From Hyphococcus sp. (GTDB lineage Bacteria; Pseudomonadota; Alphaproteobacteria; Caulobacterales; Parvularculaceae): DNA of 35,758 nucleotides. The notes under the pieces were generated by a model that did not search any database, was not told where the DNA came from, and saw only the letters and a program-made list of their open reading frames with translations. Shown here one piece after another: positions 1-8,061 of this stretch; within the stretch, counting starts at the first letter, position 1; every line of letters begins with the position of its first letter. The stretch covers positions 1 to 35,758 of the forward strand of contig JANQOV010000161.1 in assembly GCA_028285645.1 (NCBI GenBank), read 5' to 3'. Made by a program: the position numbers and the translations under genes.

Positions 1-608
1 CCAGCGCCGACGATGATCGCGTCAGCCGCAGCGCGCAGGCGGTGGGCGGCGGCGCGACTTTCTTCGCTGGTGATCCACCGACTTTCGCGGCGTTGGGTCG
101 CGATTCGCCCGTCGAGGCTCATGCCGGACTTGCCGATGACGTAGGGACGACCCACCGCCTGTGCGTGCAGCCAGGCGCGATTGAGATGGCGCGCTTCACT
201 TTCCCCGATGCCGCTGCGGACTTTGACGCCAGCGGCCTCTACTCGCTCGGCGCCGCCGTCCGCTTTGGGGTTGGGGTCTGCGATCGCGTAGACGACTTCC
301 GCAACCCCTGCCTCAATCAACGCCTCGGTGCAGGGTCCTGTGCGGCCATGATGGTTACAAGGTTCAAGAGACACATAGGCGGTTGCGTCGCGGGCGTTAT
401 CGCCTGCAGCCGTCAGCGCTTCGACTTCCGCATGGGGACCGCCAGCGCGGGCGTGCCAGCCTTCGCCGACAATCGTCTCGCCCTTAACCAGAACGCAGCC
501 TACCATAGGATTGGGCGCAACCAGGCCAGCGCCGCGGGAGGCGAGGTCAATCGCCCGCGCCATGAAGCGCGCATCGCTTTTGTCTATCCCCGGCTGGGCG
601 TTGCCCAT
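1..608 (-). CDS. ribD: Riboflavin biosynthesis bifunctional deaminase/reductase RibD (C-terminal part cut by window edge)
   Basis: The reverse strand reads as RibD from an ATG at 608 to the window edge, about 202 codons. RibD deaminates the GTP-derived pyrimidine and then reduces its ribosyl side chain, both in the cytoplasm. The cytidine-deaminase-type zinc site is visible: HAE at residues 59-61 and PCNHHGRTGPC with C84 and C93. The start of the reductase domain follows (VGRPYVIGKSGMSLDGRIA, then SRWITSEESR). The ATG at 608 is preceded by AAGGGG seven bases upstream, which is also the 3' arm of a terminator hairpin. An in-frame ATG at residue 16 is an alternative start. The gene lies behind an FMN riboswitch, so its expression should fall when FMN is abundant. 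It is partial only because the window ends. Confidence 0.95.
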   Translation of the reverse strand, partial: MGNAQPGIDKSDARFMARAIDLASRGAGLVAPNPMVGCVLVKGETIVGEGWHARAGGPHAEVEALTAAGDNARDATAYVSLEPCNHHGRTGPCTEALIEAGVAEVVYAIADPNPKADGGAERVEAAGVKVRSGIGESEARHLNRAWLHAQAVGRPYVIGKSGMSLDGRIATQRRESRWITSEESRAAAHRLRAAADAIIVGA

Positions 609-648
609 AAAAAAGCCCCTTGGCCAAATCCACATTTGTCTAAGGGGC
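609..648 (-). terminator. Riboswitch-controlled intrinsic terminator that also holds the ribD ribosome-binding site
   Basis: On the minus strand GCCCCTT (648-642) pairs with AAGGGGC (621-615). An inner CAAAT/ATTTG stem closes a four-base loop, and six T residues (614-609) run straight into the ribD ATG at 608. The AAGGGG of the 3' arm is also the Shine-Dalgarno sequence. One hairpin could therefore stop transcription and, in read-through transcripts, hide the ribosome-binding site. Confidence 0.8.
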
Positions 649-732
649 GTTTCATCAAGACGAACGACCGGGCACTTGCCGTCCGCCAAGCCGCAATTGG
701 GCCGAGGACGCAATGGCACCGTCATTTGTCTC

Positions 733-896
733 GAACCTTCTACCATCCGGACTATCACCGTCGGCTCTGGGCTCTCACCAGAATCCTGCTTCCACGCCTG
801 GTTTCCAGAAGGAAACCTACCGCTTCGGCTCGCGGGCTCGTCGGGATTGCTCCCGCATTACCGCCGGTGGGGACTTTCACCCCGCCCCGAAGATTC
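733..896 (-). promoter_or_regulatory. FMN riboswitch (RFN element)
   Basis: The minus strand from 896 to 733 carries the conserved RFN blocks. It opens with the P1 arm GAATCTTC, then GGGGCGGGGTGAAAGTCCCC, ACCGGCGGTAA, CCCGCGAGC, a variable arm, GGATTCTGGTGAGAGCCCAGAGCC, GACGGTGATAGTCCGGATG, and the closing P1 arm GAAGGTTC. The two P1 arms (889-896 and 733-740) pair over eight bases with one G-U. The family binds flavin mononucleotide and controls riboflavin genes. Here it lies 125 nt upstream of ribD with a terminator between them, so an ON-to-OFF switch by transcription termination is the natural reading. Confidence 0.95.
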
Positions 897-923
897 ATAT
901 TCACGGATTGCTCCGTGCTTGAA

Positions 924-952
924 ATATAGCGGTAGGTTCATGTTTCTGCAAC
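924..952 (-). promoter_or_regulatory. Predicted sigma-70-type promoter for ribD
   Basis: The minus strand has TTGCAG (952-947), a 17-base spacer and TATATT (929-924), a reasonable match to -35/-10 boxes. The predicted start near 917 falls at the foot of a hairpin CACGGA-GCAA-TCCGTG (918-903) that immediately precedes riboswitch P1. This is prediction only. Confidence 0.5.
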
Positions 953-1193
953 CAGCAGGCGCAGCGGCATTTCAATAGCTGAAAGGCGGGCTCGGAGGAG
1001 GGATTTCACCGAAACCAAGCACACCGCTGGCGTTGCGAGCGATCCTTGCGTTGAGCCGCTGGAAATCGCCCAAGAGAATGCTTGCAACCAGCGCGCACAC
1101 TGAGCACCATGCGCGCAAATTCTGCCAGGGGGCGCAACCGGCTTTTCCGGCTTCGCGTTCGGGAAATAATCAATATCGGAGGAGCCGGCTGCC

Positions 1194-3422
1194 ATGCGGA
1201 TGACATCACTTATTTCAAGTTTAGCCCTTCTCACCGCCTTGTCGGCTTGCGGGCAGAGCGAAACCAGCGAAGCAACACCGGAACCGGAGGCTGAGGCCAC
1301 GGTAGCAGAGACTGAAGGCGGTGCTGACGAGAACGCGCTCGACGCGGATGGGCTGAACGACGCCGCGAGAAAGCTGTTGTCCGCCTATGATGGCCCTTAT
1401 GGCGGCGTGCCGCATTTTGACGAAATGAATCTTGCGGGCCTCAAACCCGCGCTGGAAGCCGGCATGGCGAAAAACCTCGCTGAAATCGATGAGATCGCTA
1501 ACAGCTCCGAACCGCCGACATTTGAAAATACCATTGTCGAATTGGAACGCACCGGCGCCGAACTCAGCAACGTCTTTACCTATTGGGGTATCTGGAGCGC
1601 CAATATGTCGTCGCCGGAGTTCCGGGAAATTCAGCAGGAGATGGCGCCGAAGCTCTCGGAGTTTTTCTCGAAGATTACGCAAAACGACAAACTCTTTCAG
1701 CGCATCAAATCGGTCTATGAAAGTTCTGAAAAAGAAAATTTGAGCGCCGACAAGCAACGGCTCATCTGGCTGGTCTATGATCAATTTGCATCCAATGGCG
1801 CAACCCTCGAAGGGGAAGCAAAAGAGCGTTATGCGGAGATCAACAAGCGCCTGGCGGAATTGCATACGCGGTTCGCCAATAACGTGCTGGCTGACGAAGA
1901 AAAATACATTACCTATATCACCGCTGATCAACTAAGCGGCCTGCCGCAATCCTTCATCACTGCTGCGGCCGTTGCGGATGGTGAAGAGCATGAAGGCCAA
2001 TACGCCATTTACAATACGCGCTCGTCTATGGACCCGTTTCTGACCTATTCAGACGAACGCGAGCTTCGCGAAAAGGTCTGGCGGACTTATTACAATCGCG
2101 GCGATAATGGCGATGAAAACGACAACAACGCCATCATTGCGGAAATTCTACAATTGCGCGACGAGCGCGTAGGCCTTTTAGGCTATGACAATTATGCGCA
2201 ATGGCGCCTTGAAAACCGCATGGCGAAGACGCCGGAGCGGGCGCTTGAGTTGATGGAAGCCGTTTGGCCCGCAGCGCTCGCGCGTGTCGAGGAAGAAGTC
2301 GCCGATATGCAGGCGATCGCCGATGCGGAAGGCGCAGGGATCACAATCCAGCCCTGGGACTATCGTTACTATGCAGAGAAAGTCCGCCAGGCGAAATATG
2401 ATCTCGACTCGGATGAAGTGAAACAATATCTGCAGCTTGGCGAATTGCGCGAAGCGATGTTTTACGTTGCAGGCCGGCTGTTCAACTATGAATTCACTCC
2501 AGTGCCTGAGGGCTCTGTTCCCGCCTGGCATGAAGATGTTGGCGTCTGGGAAGTGACGGACGAAACCTCTGGCGAGCATATCGGCCTTTGGTATCTTGAT
2601 CCCTTTGCGCGGCCGGGTAAACGCTCCGGCGCCTGGATGACCGGCTATCGCGGGTATGAAACTTACGACGGCAAGAAAACACCGCTGGTTTCCAATAACT
2701 CAAATTTCGTGAAAGGCGTCCCTGGCGAACCGGTCTTAATTTCATGGGATGACGCAGTTACTTATTTTCATGAGTTTGGTCACGCCCTGCATGGATTGGC
2801 TTCTACGGTTGCATATCCGACATTGAATGGCGGCGTGCGCGATTACACGGAGTTTCAATCGCAATTGCTGGAGCGTTGGCTCTTAACACCTGAGGTATTG
2901 AACAGTTACGCCGTACACTACGAAACCGGCGAGCCAATTCCAGAGTCTCTCGTGAGCAAAATAAGGAACGCATCGACCTTCAATCAGGGTTTTGCGACCA
3001 CAGAATATCTCGCATCAGCGCTGGTAGACATGCGCTATCACACGGTTGATCCAACAGGCATTGATCCTGACGCATTTGAGCGTGAGACGCTAGCTGAACT
3101 GGGCATGCCCGAAGAGATCGTGATGCGTCACCGCAGCCCGCATTTCGGCCACATCTTCTCGGGCGAAGGCTATTCGGCCGGCTATTACGGTTATATGTGG
3201 GCTGACGTTTTAACGTCAGACGCTGCCGAAGCTTTTGCAGAAGCGCCCGGCGGTTTTTATGATGAAGAACTCGCCAAGCGGCTGGTCGATCATTTGTTTG
3301 CACCGCGTAACGCCGTTGATCCTGGGGATGCTTACCGCGCGTTTCGCGGCAAGGACGCGACGATCGACGCGCTTATGCGCGATCGCGGCTTCCTGACGCC
3401 AGGCGAGGAAGAGGAGAACTAA
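1194..3422 (+). CDS. M3-family zinc metallopeptidase, peptidyl-dipeptidase Dcp type, predicted lipoprotein
   Basis: This 742-residue protein contains the M3 signature HEFGHALHG with zinc ligands H526 and H530, catalytic E527, and the third ligand E553 in DYTEFQSQ. M3 enzymes cleave short peptides, and Dcp removes C-terminal dipeptides. The N-terminus is a lipoprotein signal (hydrophobic run, then LSAC), so the enzyme is probably anchored on the periplasmic side, followed by an acidic Glu/Ala linker. GGAGGAG at 1178-1184 sits nine bases before the ATG at 1194; a second ATG follows two codons later. It is divergent from ribD. The family is certain. Dcp rather than OpdA is favoured by the exported N-terminus and the C-terminal sequence. 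Confidence 0.93.
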   Translation: MRMTSLISSLALLTALSACGQSETSEATPEPEAEATVAETEGGADENALDADGLNDAARKLLSAYDGPYGGVPHFDEMNLAGLKPALEAGMAKNLAEIDEIANSSEPPTFENTIVELERTGAELSNVFTYWGIWSANMSSPEFREIQQEMAPKLSEFFSKITQNDKLFQRIKSVYESSEKENLSADKQRLIWLVYDQFASNGATLEGEAKERYAEINKRLAELHTRFANNVLADEEKYITYITADQLSGLPQSFITAAAVADGEEHEGQYAIYNTRSSMDPFLTYSDERELREKVWRTYYNRGDNGDENDNNAIIAEILQLRDERVGLLGYDNYAQWRLENRMAKTPERALELMEAVWPAALARVEEEVADMQAIADAEGAGITIQPWDYRYYAEKVRQAKYDLDSDEVKQYLQLGELREAMFYVAGRLFNYEFTPVPEGSVPAWHEDVGVWEVTDETSGEHIGLWYLDPFARPGKRSGAWMTGYRGYETYDGKKTPLVSNNSNFVKGVPGEPVLISWDDAVTYFHEFGHALHGLASTVAYPTLNGGVRDYTEFQSQLLERWLLTPEVLNSYAVHYETGEPIPESLVSKIRNASTFNQGFATTEYLASALVDMRYHTVDPTGIDPDAFERETLAELGMPEEIVMRHRSPHFGHIFSGEGYSAGYYGYMWADVLTSDAAEAFAEAPGGFYDEELAKRLVDHLFAPRNAVDPGDAYRAFRGKDATIDALMRDRGFLTPGEEEEN

Positions 3423-3441
3423 TCTTTCGTTGTTTGAGAAG

Positions 3442-3468
3442 CGTCGCGCCTCGCGCCGCGGCGTTTTT
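3442..3468 (+). terminator. Intrinsic terminator after the M3 peptidase gene
   Basis: CGTCGCG (3442-3448) pairs with CGCGGCG (3457-3463) over seven bases with one G-U and an eight-base loop, followed by TTTTT. It lies 19 bases after the peptidase stop and touches the 3' end of the convergent msrA gene. Confidence 0.7.
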
Positions 3469-4073
3469 CATTTGCCCCAGACCTTTTTGACGCGCGCGTC
3501 GCGGCCGCAACTTGTGCGGTAAAACCGATAGCGGACAGGATTCTTTTTGTAATAGTCCTGGTGGTAATCTTCTGCCTCCCAGAAGGCGCCAAGCTCTCTG
3601 ATCGGCGTCACCGTTGCTTGGCCGAGTTCCGCGTCAGCGGCTTCCTTAGCGGCGAGCGCACCTCCATATTGATCGGCATTGGCGTAGAAAACGGCTGTCG
3701 TGTAAGAATGGCCGCGGTCGCAGAATTGTCCGCCATCGTCGAGCGGATCAATATGGCGAAAAAAATAGTCGACCAGTTCGCGATAGGAAATGATGTTGGG
3801 ATCGAACGGAATGCGCGCGGCCTCTACATGTCCCTCATGGTTCCGATAGGTCGGGTCTTGTGAATAGCCGCCGGTGTAGCCGGAAACGACATCGCCGACG
3901 CCGTCGAGTTTTTCAAAATCCGATTCAACGCACCAGAAACACCCGCCGGCGAACACGGCGAACTCGGTGAAGGCAGGGGACTGCGGCTCTTCTTCGGCCC
4001 GGCTTGGCGATGCTGCGCCGCAAGCGGAGGCAAGAACGGTCAAGCTAATGGCAATGAGACGAATTCCGATCAT
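3468..4073 (-). CDS. msrA: Peptide methionine (S)-S-oxide reductase MsrA, exported form
   Basis: This 201-residue protein has the MsrA active site FAGGCFWC, with catalytic C45 and C48, followed by ESDFEKLDGV and VSGYTGG. Further family blocks are EAARIPFDP, DYFFRHIDP, CDRGHSYTTAVFY and DYHQDYY. A C-terminal Cys (RTSCGRD) can act as resolving residue. MsrA reduces methionine-S-sulfoxide in damaged proteins. The first 27 residues form a signal peptide with a possible lipoprotein site (ASAC), so this copy probably works in the periplasm. It converges on the M3 peptidase gene. Confidence 0.95.
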   Translation of the reverse strand: MIGIRLIAISLTVLASACGAASPSRAEEEPQSPAFTEFAVFAGGCFWCVESDFEKLDGVGDVVSGYTGGYSQDPTYRNHEGHVEAARIPFDPNIISYRELVDYFFRHIDPLDDGGQFCDRGHSYTTAVFYANADQYGGALAAKEAADAELGQATVTPIRELGAFWEAEDYHQDYYKKNPVRYRFYRTSCGRDARVKKVWGK

Positions 4074-4232
4074 GGGCGTTCCTTTTCGCCAGTCATATAT
4101 GCCCTGGAAGCGCGCCAGCGCCAGATCAGCGCCGCTTGTCTCACATGAATGTTATGATGCGTCAGCGCGCGGTAATGGGTCAAACATTAACAGTTTCTTT
4201 AGCGGAGTTTGCAAAGTTCTAACCGCTTTAGA

Positions 4233-4841
4233 ATGAAAGCCGGCGTGTTGCGTAGTCTAGTTGTCTTGATTGCGGTGGTTTTTCTATCCGCAGCGGGTTC
4301 CGCCCATGCGGCGGTAACCGTATTTCCCTCTAACGTATTTTCACAAACCGGACCAGTGACAAGCGCCGCCAACGCGCTTGGCGCGCCTGATGGAACCGGC
4401 GCCGTCATTGGCGTTAGTGGGGAAGTCGTTCTTGAGTTTTCGCAATGGCTGTCAGGACAAAATGTAACGCTGACGACGATCACAGCAGGGATCATTGAGG
4501 GCGGCTCCATTTCTATCGGTCATGTGGTCGGCGGCGTTGCGGTGTTTTCCGCTGAGACACCATTCACGCGCTTTATCGCAAACACTTACAATTTCGATTT
4601 GTCGACCCAATGCGCAGGCATTTCCGCCAATGGCTGCAGCCTCATCCGGCTGCGCACAACGGGCGCGTTTCTAAGTCCTGGTATCAGCCTTGACGGGGTT
4701 GCGTCTTCTGCGCCTGAGCCGGGGACATGGGCGCTGATGCTGTTGGCTTTTGTCATGGTGGCGGCGCGCATGAAACAGATGCGCAAAAGCCAATCGGATT
4801 TGGGGCCTATCCAACGCCCTCCGAGCTTCCAACCCTGTTAG
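4233..4841 (+). CDS. PEP-CTERM sorting-domain protein
   Basis: This 202-residue exported protein (ATG at 4233) starts with a signal peptide ending SAHA at residue 26. The C-terminus has the PEP-CTERM layout: PEPGTWALML from residue 161, a hydrophobic helix, then the basic cluster ARMKQMRK. In this family an exosortase cuts near PEP and the protein is moved to the surface or matrix, often after glycosylation. The middle part is Thr/Ser/Gly-rich, with two closely spaced Cys (CAGISANGC); I do not recognise a domain in it. An in-frame TTG at 4209 would add eight residues and spoil the signal peptide. Unusually, about 18 residues follow the basic cluster, where most PEP-CTERM proteins end. No exosortase is in the window, but a matching O-ligase is at 21758-23083. 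Confidence 0.85.
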   Translation: MKAGVLRSLVVLIAVVFLSAAGSAHAAVTVFPSNVFSQTGPVTSAANALGAPDGTGAVIGVSGEVVLEFSQWLSGQNVTLTTITAGIIEGGSISIGHVVGGVAVFSAETPFTRFIANTYNFDLSTQCAGISANGCSLIRLRTTGAFLSPGISLDGVASSAPEPGTWALMLLAFVMVAARMKQMRKSQSDLGPIQRPPSFQPC

Positions 4842-4918
4842 CGATCGCTTTGCGTTGCAGAGTTTTGTGAAATAGGTCTAAGCATTGCCCGCGCGCAACG
4901 GCGACACGGGGTAAGGCC

Positions 4919-7069
4919 ATGACATCTTCCAGCAGGTTTGACGCATCAAACGCGCCTTCACCGCCGCGCATCGAAAAGAGGCCGGTGGAAACCGTGCAGC
5001 ACGGCAAGGCGCGCACCGACAATTACGCCTGGTTGCGTGATGAGAACTGGCAGGAGGTGTTGCGTGATCCCTCGCGTATTGATCCGGCGATACGAAAGGC
5101 CCTTGAGGCGGAAAATGCCTATTACGAGGCGGTTACCCTGGACCTTGAGGGACTGAGAAAAGACCTGCTGCGAGAAATGCGCGGGCGCATCAAGGAAGAT
5201 GATGCAACGGTTCCGATGAAAGACGGTCCCTGGCGCTATTGGTCAAAGTTCCGCGAGGGCGGCGACTATCCGATCTTCATGCGTGAAGCGATCGCGGGCG
5301 GCGAAGAAGAGATCCTTTATGACGGCGACAAAGAGGGCAAGGGCGCTGAGTTTTTCAGCATTGGCGATGTCTCCCATAGTCCCGATCACAAGCTGATTGC
5401 CGTTGCGGTTGATCGTCTTGGCTCGGAATATTATACCATTTTGATCCGAGATGCTGCTACCGGCGCTGAGTTTTCGGAGCACATAGAAAGCACCGATGGC
5501 GTCGGCGCTGTTTGGACAGCGGATTCGAAGGCGTTCTTTTACGTGGAGCGGGATGATAATCAGCGCTCGAAATGGGTAAAGCTCCACAAGCTTGGCGATG
5601 ACCCGGCAAAGGACAAACTCATCTATGAGGAGCCCGATGATGGATTCTTTCTGAGCGTCTCAAAGAGCCAAAGCGGCGAATTTGTTTTTATCCATTCAGG
5701 AAATTCCACGACCAGCGAAGCCCGATACATTTCCGCCCGGGACCCAGAAACGGTGCCTGTGGTTATTGAGCCACGAACGCCTGGCGTTGAATATTCCGTC
5801 GAGCATCATGGAGATGAGTTTTACATTCTGACAAACGCCGATGACGCCATCGACTTCAAAATCATGCGCGCGCCCCTAGGGGCGCCGCAACGAGGCAACT
5901 GGTCGGATTGGATTGGTCATGAGCAGGGCCGCTATATCCTGTCGATGACGCCGTATAAGGACTATTTTGTCCGATTGGAGCGACGAAATGCGCTGCCGCA
6001 ACTCATCATTTCCGACTACCAGGGCGGCGAATACGCAATATCATTTGCAGAAGCCGCCTATGCGCTTGGCGTTGACGCTGGCTACGAATTTGATGCGCGG
6101 GCTTTGCGGTTTTCCTATTCCTCGCCGGCCACCCCAAGGCAGGTGTTCGATTATGATCTGCAATCAAAGGCGCGCACGCTTTTGAAAACGCAAGAAGTGC
6201 CAAGCGGTCACGATCCGTCGCTTTACGCAGTCGAACGCATCATGGCGACAGCTGATGACGGTGTCGAAATTCCTGTAACGCTCATTCGGCTTAGATCAAC
6301 GTCTGTTGATGGTACAGCGCCGGTTGTTCTTTATGGATACGGCGCCTACGGCATTACGATCCCGGCGGGATTTTCCACAAACATTTTACCCATTGTCGAT
6401 CGCGGCGTCATTTACGCGATCGCCCATATTCGCGGTGGCGCGGCCGGCGGGCGGCAATGGTATCTCGACGGCAAGTTTGGCAACAAGGAGAACACGTTCA
6501 CTGATTTTATCGCGGTGGCGAAAACGCTGATCGAGAAGAAATATACGTGCGAAAAGAATATCGTCATCTATGGCGGCAGCGCCGGCGGATTGCTTGTCGG
6601 CGCAGCGGTTAATCAGCGGCCAGATTTATTTGCCGGCGTTATCGCCGCTGTTCCATTCGTTGATGTTCTTAATACGATTTCGGATGGTGATCTGCCGCTG
6701 ACGCCGCCGGAGTGGGAGGAGTGGGGAAACCCGATCGATAACGAAGACGCTTATGGCTGGATTGCTGCTTATTCGCCTTATGACAATCTCAAAGCGGAAG
6801 CTTATCCGCCGATCATGGCGACGGGCGGGCTGACAGACTATCGCGTGACTTATTGGGAGCCGGCAAAGTGGGTCGCGCGTCTCCGCAATGATGCGGAGGG
6901 CGGGCCGTTCATATTGCGCATGAATATGGAAGCTGGACATGGCGGATCAGCGGCGCGGTTCGAGCAACTGGACGAGCGCGCGCACCTTTATGCGTTCGCG
7001 TTGAAAGTCCTTGGCCGGGATGGCGCTAAACCGGTGGGGCACAAACCTAGTCGGCCCCCTACCGAATAA
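4919..7069 (+). CDS. ptrB: Oligopeptidase B (S9A serine peptidase)
   Basis: This 716-residue protein has a seven-bladed-propeller N-terminal part (opening RIEKRPVETVQHGKARTDNYAWLRD) and a C-terminal alpha/beta-hydrolase domain. The catalytic triad reads S554 in YGGSAGGLL, D640 in GGLTDYRV and H674 in EAGHGG. Oligopeptidase B cleaves after Arg/Lys in peptides of limited size. The segment PPEWEEWGNP keeps the acidic residues expected for basic-P1 specificity. There is no signal peptide, so it should be cytoplasmic. GTAAGG precedes the ATG. Its last 11 bases overlap the 3' end of the convergent gspO gene. Confidence 0.93.
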   Translation: MTSSSRFDASNAPSPPRIEKRPVETVQHGKARTDNYAWLRDENWQEVLRDPSRIDPAIRKALEAENAYYEAVTLDLEGLRKDLLREMRGRIKEDDATVPMKDGPWRYWSKFREGGDYPIFMREAIAGGEEEILYDGDKEGKGAEFFSIGDVSHSPDHKLIAVAVDRLGSEYYTILIRDAATGAEFSEHIESTDGVGAVWTADSKAFFYVERDDNQRSKWVKLHKLGDDPAKDKLIYEEPDDGFFLSVSKSQSGEFVFIHSGNSTTSEARYISARDPETVPVVIEPRTPGVEYSVEHHGDEFYILTNADDAIDFKIMRAPLGAPQRGNWSDWIGHEQGRYILSMTPYKDYFVRLERRNALPQLIISDYQGGEYAISFAEAAYALGVDAGYEFDARALRFSYSSPATPRQVFDYDLQSKARTLLKTQEVPSGHDPSLYAVERIMATADDGVEIPVTLIRLRSTSVDGTAPVVLYGYGAYGITIPAGFSTNILPIVDRGVIYAIAHIRGGAAGGRQWYLDGKFGNKENTFTDFIAVAKTLIEKKYTCEKNIVIYGGSAGGLLVGAAVNQRPDLFAGVIAAVPFVDVLNTISDGDLPLTPPEWEEWGNPIDNEDAYGWIAAYSPYDNLKAEAYPPIMATGGLTDYRVTYWEPAKWVARLRNDAEGGPFILRMNMEAGHGGSAARFEQLDERAHLYAFALKVLGRDGAKPVGHKPSRPPTE

Positions 7070-7871
7070 GCGATGGGACGCCTGAGCTTGTGAACACCGT
7101 AAATACAATCGCGCCGGCGGCAGCGAGGGCGGGACCAAAAGCGATAGGCGTTTGGGCGGCCATCTTGTGTCCGTGCAGATGAGCGATCGCAACACCCGCA
7201 AGGCCAAGAAGCGCCGCCACGAACACAGTCGGCGCAAGCGCTGTCCAGCCCGCCCAGGCGCCGATGGCGGCAAGCAGTTTGGCGTCGCCTTGGCCAAGCC
7301 CCTCTATGCCACGCAGCCGCTCAAACCCCCACGCGATTAGCCGAAACGCGCCGTAACCGGCAGCGGCGCCGATCAATGCATCCGGGAAGGAGGCAAATCG
7401 ATCTCCGATATTGGCGATCAACCCCATGGCAATGAGGGGCAGCGTGATCGCGTCCGGCAAATAGCCAGTTTCCCAGTCAATAGCTGTGAGTGCGATCAGT
7501 CCCCAAAATAAGATGGCTGCGAGGACGGCCGAAAAGCCAATTCCGAACAGCATGACTGCAAAAGCCGCAAATATTGCGCTTAATGCCTCAACAGCAGGAT
7601 ATCGAGCGGATATTTTCACCTGACAATGGGCGCAACGGCCCCGGAGCAGAAGATAGCTCGCCAGCGGTATGAGATGCATCCTAGGGATCGGTTTTCGGCA
7701 GGCCGGGCAATAAGAGCGTGGCGCCAGCAGATTGCCCCGCGGCGCATCTTCATGAACAAGTTTCCACATTGCTGGGCCCCTGTGGATCACGACGTTCAGA
7801 AAGCTGCCGATCAGGAGCCCGAAAACCCCTGCGATTACTGGAAAAACCCAATCCATAGGGTTCAAAACCAT
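7059..7871 (-). CDS. gspO: Type II secretion prepilin peptidase GspO (PilD family, A24)
   Basis: This 270-residue membrane protein has all A24A hallmarks: GSFLNVVIHR near the N-terminus, two zinc-binding CxxC pairs (C55/C58 and C80/C83), YPAVE, and the two catalytic aspartates D132 (IDWETGYLPD) and D196 (GLGQGDAK). Several transmembrane helices follow. It cleaves the leader of pseudopilins GspG-K and N-methylates the new N-terminus. It is divergent from gspC, so the whole secretion locus radiates from 7872-8061. A second ATG at residue 6 is possible. Confidence 0.95.
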   Translation of the reverse strand: MVLNPMDWVFPVIAGVFGLLIGSFLNVVIHRGPAMWKLVHEDAPRGNLLAPRSYCPACRKPIPRMHLIPLASYLLLRGRCAHCQVKISARYPAVEALSAIFAAFAVMLFGIGFSAVLAAILFWGLIALTAIDWETGYLPDAITLPLIAMGLIANIGDRFASFPDALIGAAAGYGAFRLIAWGFERLRGIEGLGQGDAKLLAAIGAWAGWTALAPTVFVAALLGLAGVAIAHLHGHKMAAQTPIAFGPALAAAGAIVFTVFTSSGVPSLIR

Positions 7872-7907
7872 ACTTTACCGCCGTCAGGAAACCGCAATAT
7901 CCGCGTG

Positions 7908-8019
7908 TTAAGCTTAAATGTTTGTTTTTAAGGATTTAGCGGGCTTTGCGGCATAAAATTGTGGAAAACTGGTTGCCCTTCATAAATCTCTATGGGAGGG
8001 CACTGTTAAGAACTGTTAA
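7908..8019. promoter_or_regulatory. Candidate operator region between gspO and gspC
   Basis: This divergent intergenic region holds a TTAAGCTTAA palindrome (7908-7917) and an exact direct repeat ACTGTTAA at 8002-8009 and 8012-8019, one helical turn apart. TTAA-rich repeats recall CtrA-type sites. The TTAA spacing here is six bases, not the seven of the usual full CtrA site, so the regulator is left open. Confidence 0.35.
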
Positions 8020-8061
8020 ACATCGCTTGGTCCGGCGGCGCATTAAGCGTCCGGTTTGAGT

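Noticed and set aside
42..929. Plus-strand open frame of 295 codons
   Set aside because: It lies opposite ribD and the FMN riboswitch, has no known motifs, and its existence is explained by the codon bias of the real gene on the other strand.
938..1300. Minus-strand open frame of 120 codons upstream of ribD
   Set aside because: It overlaps the start of the M3 peptidase gene, shows no domain, and has no good ribosome-binding site.
8002..8019. Full CtrA site upstream of gspC
   Set aside because: The TTAA boxes are six bases apart instead of seven, so I list it only as a direct repeat.
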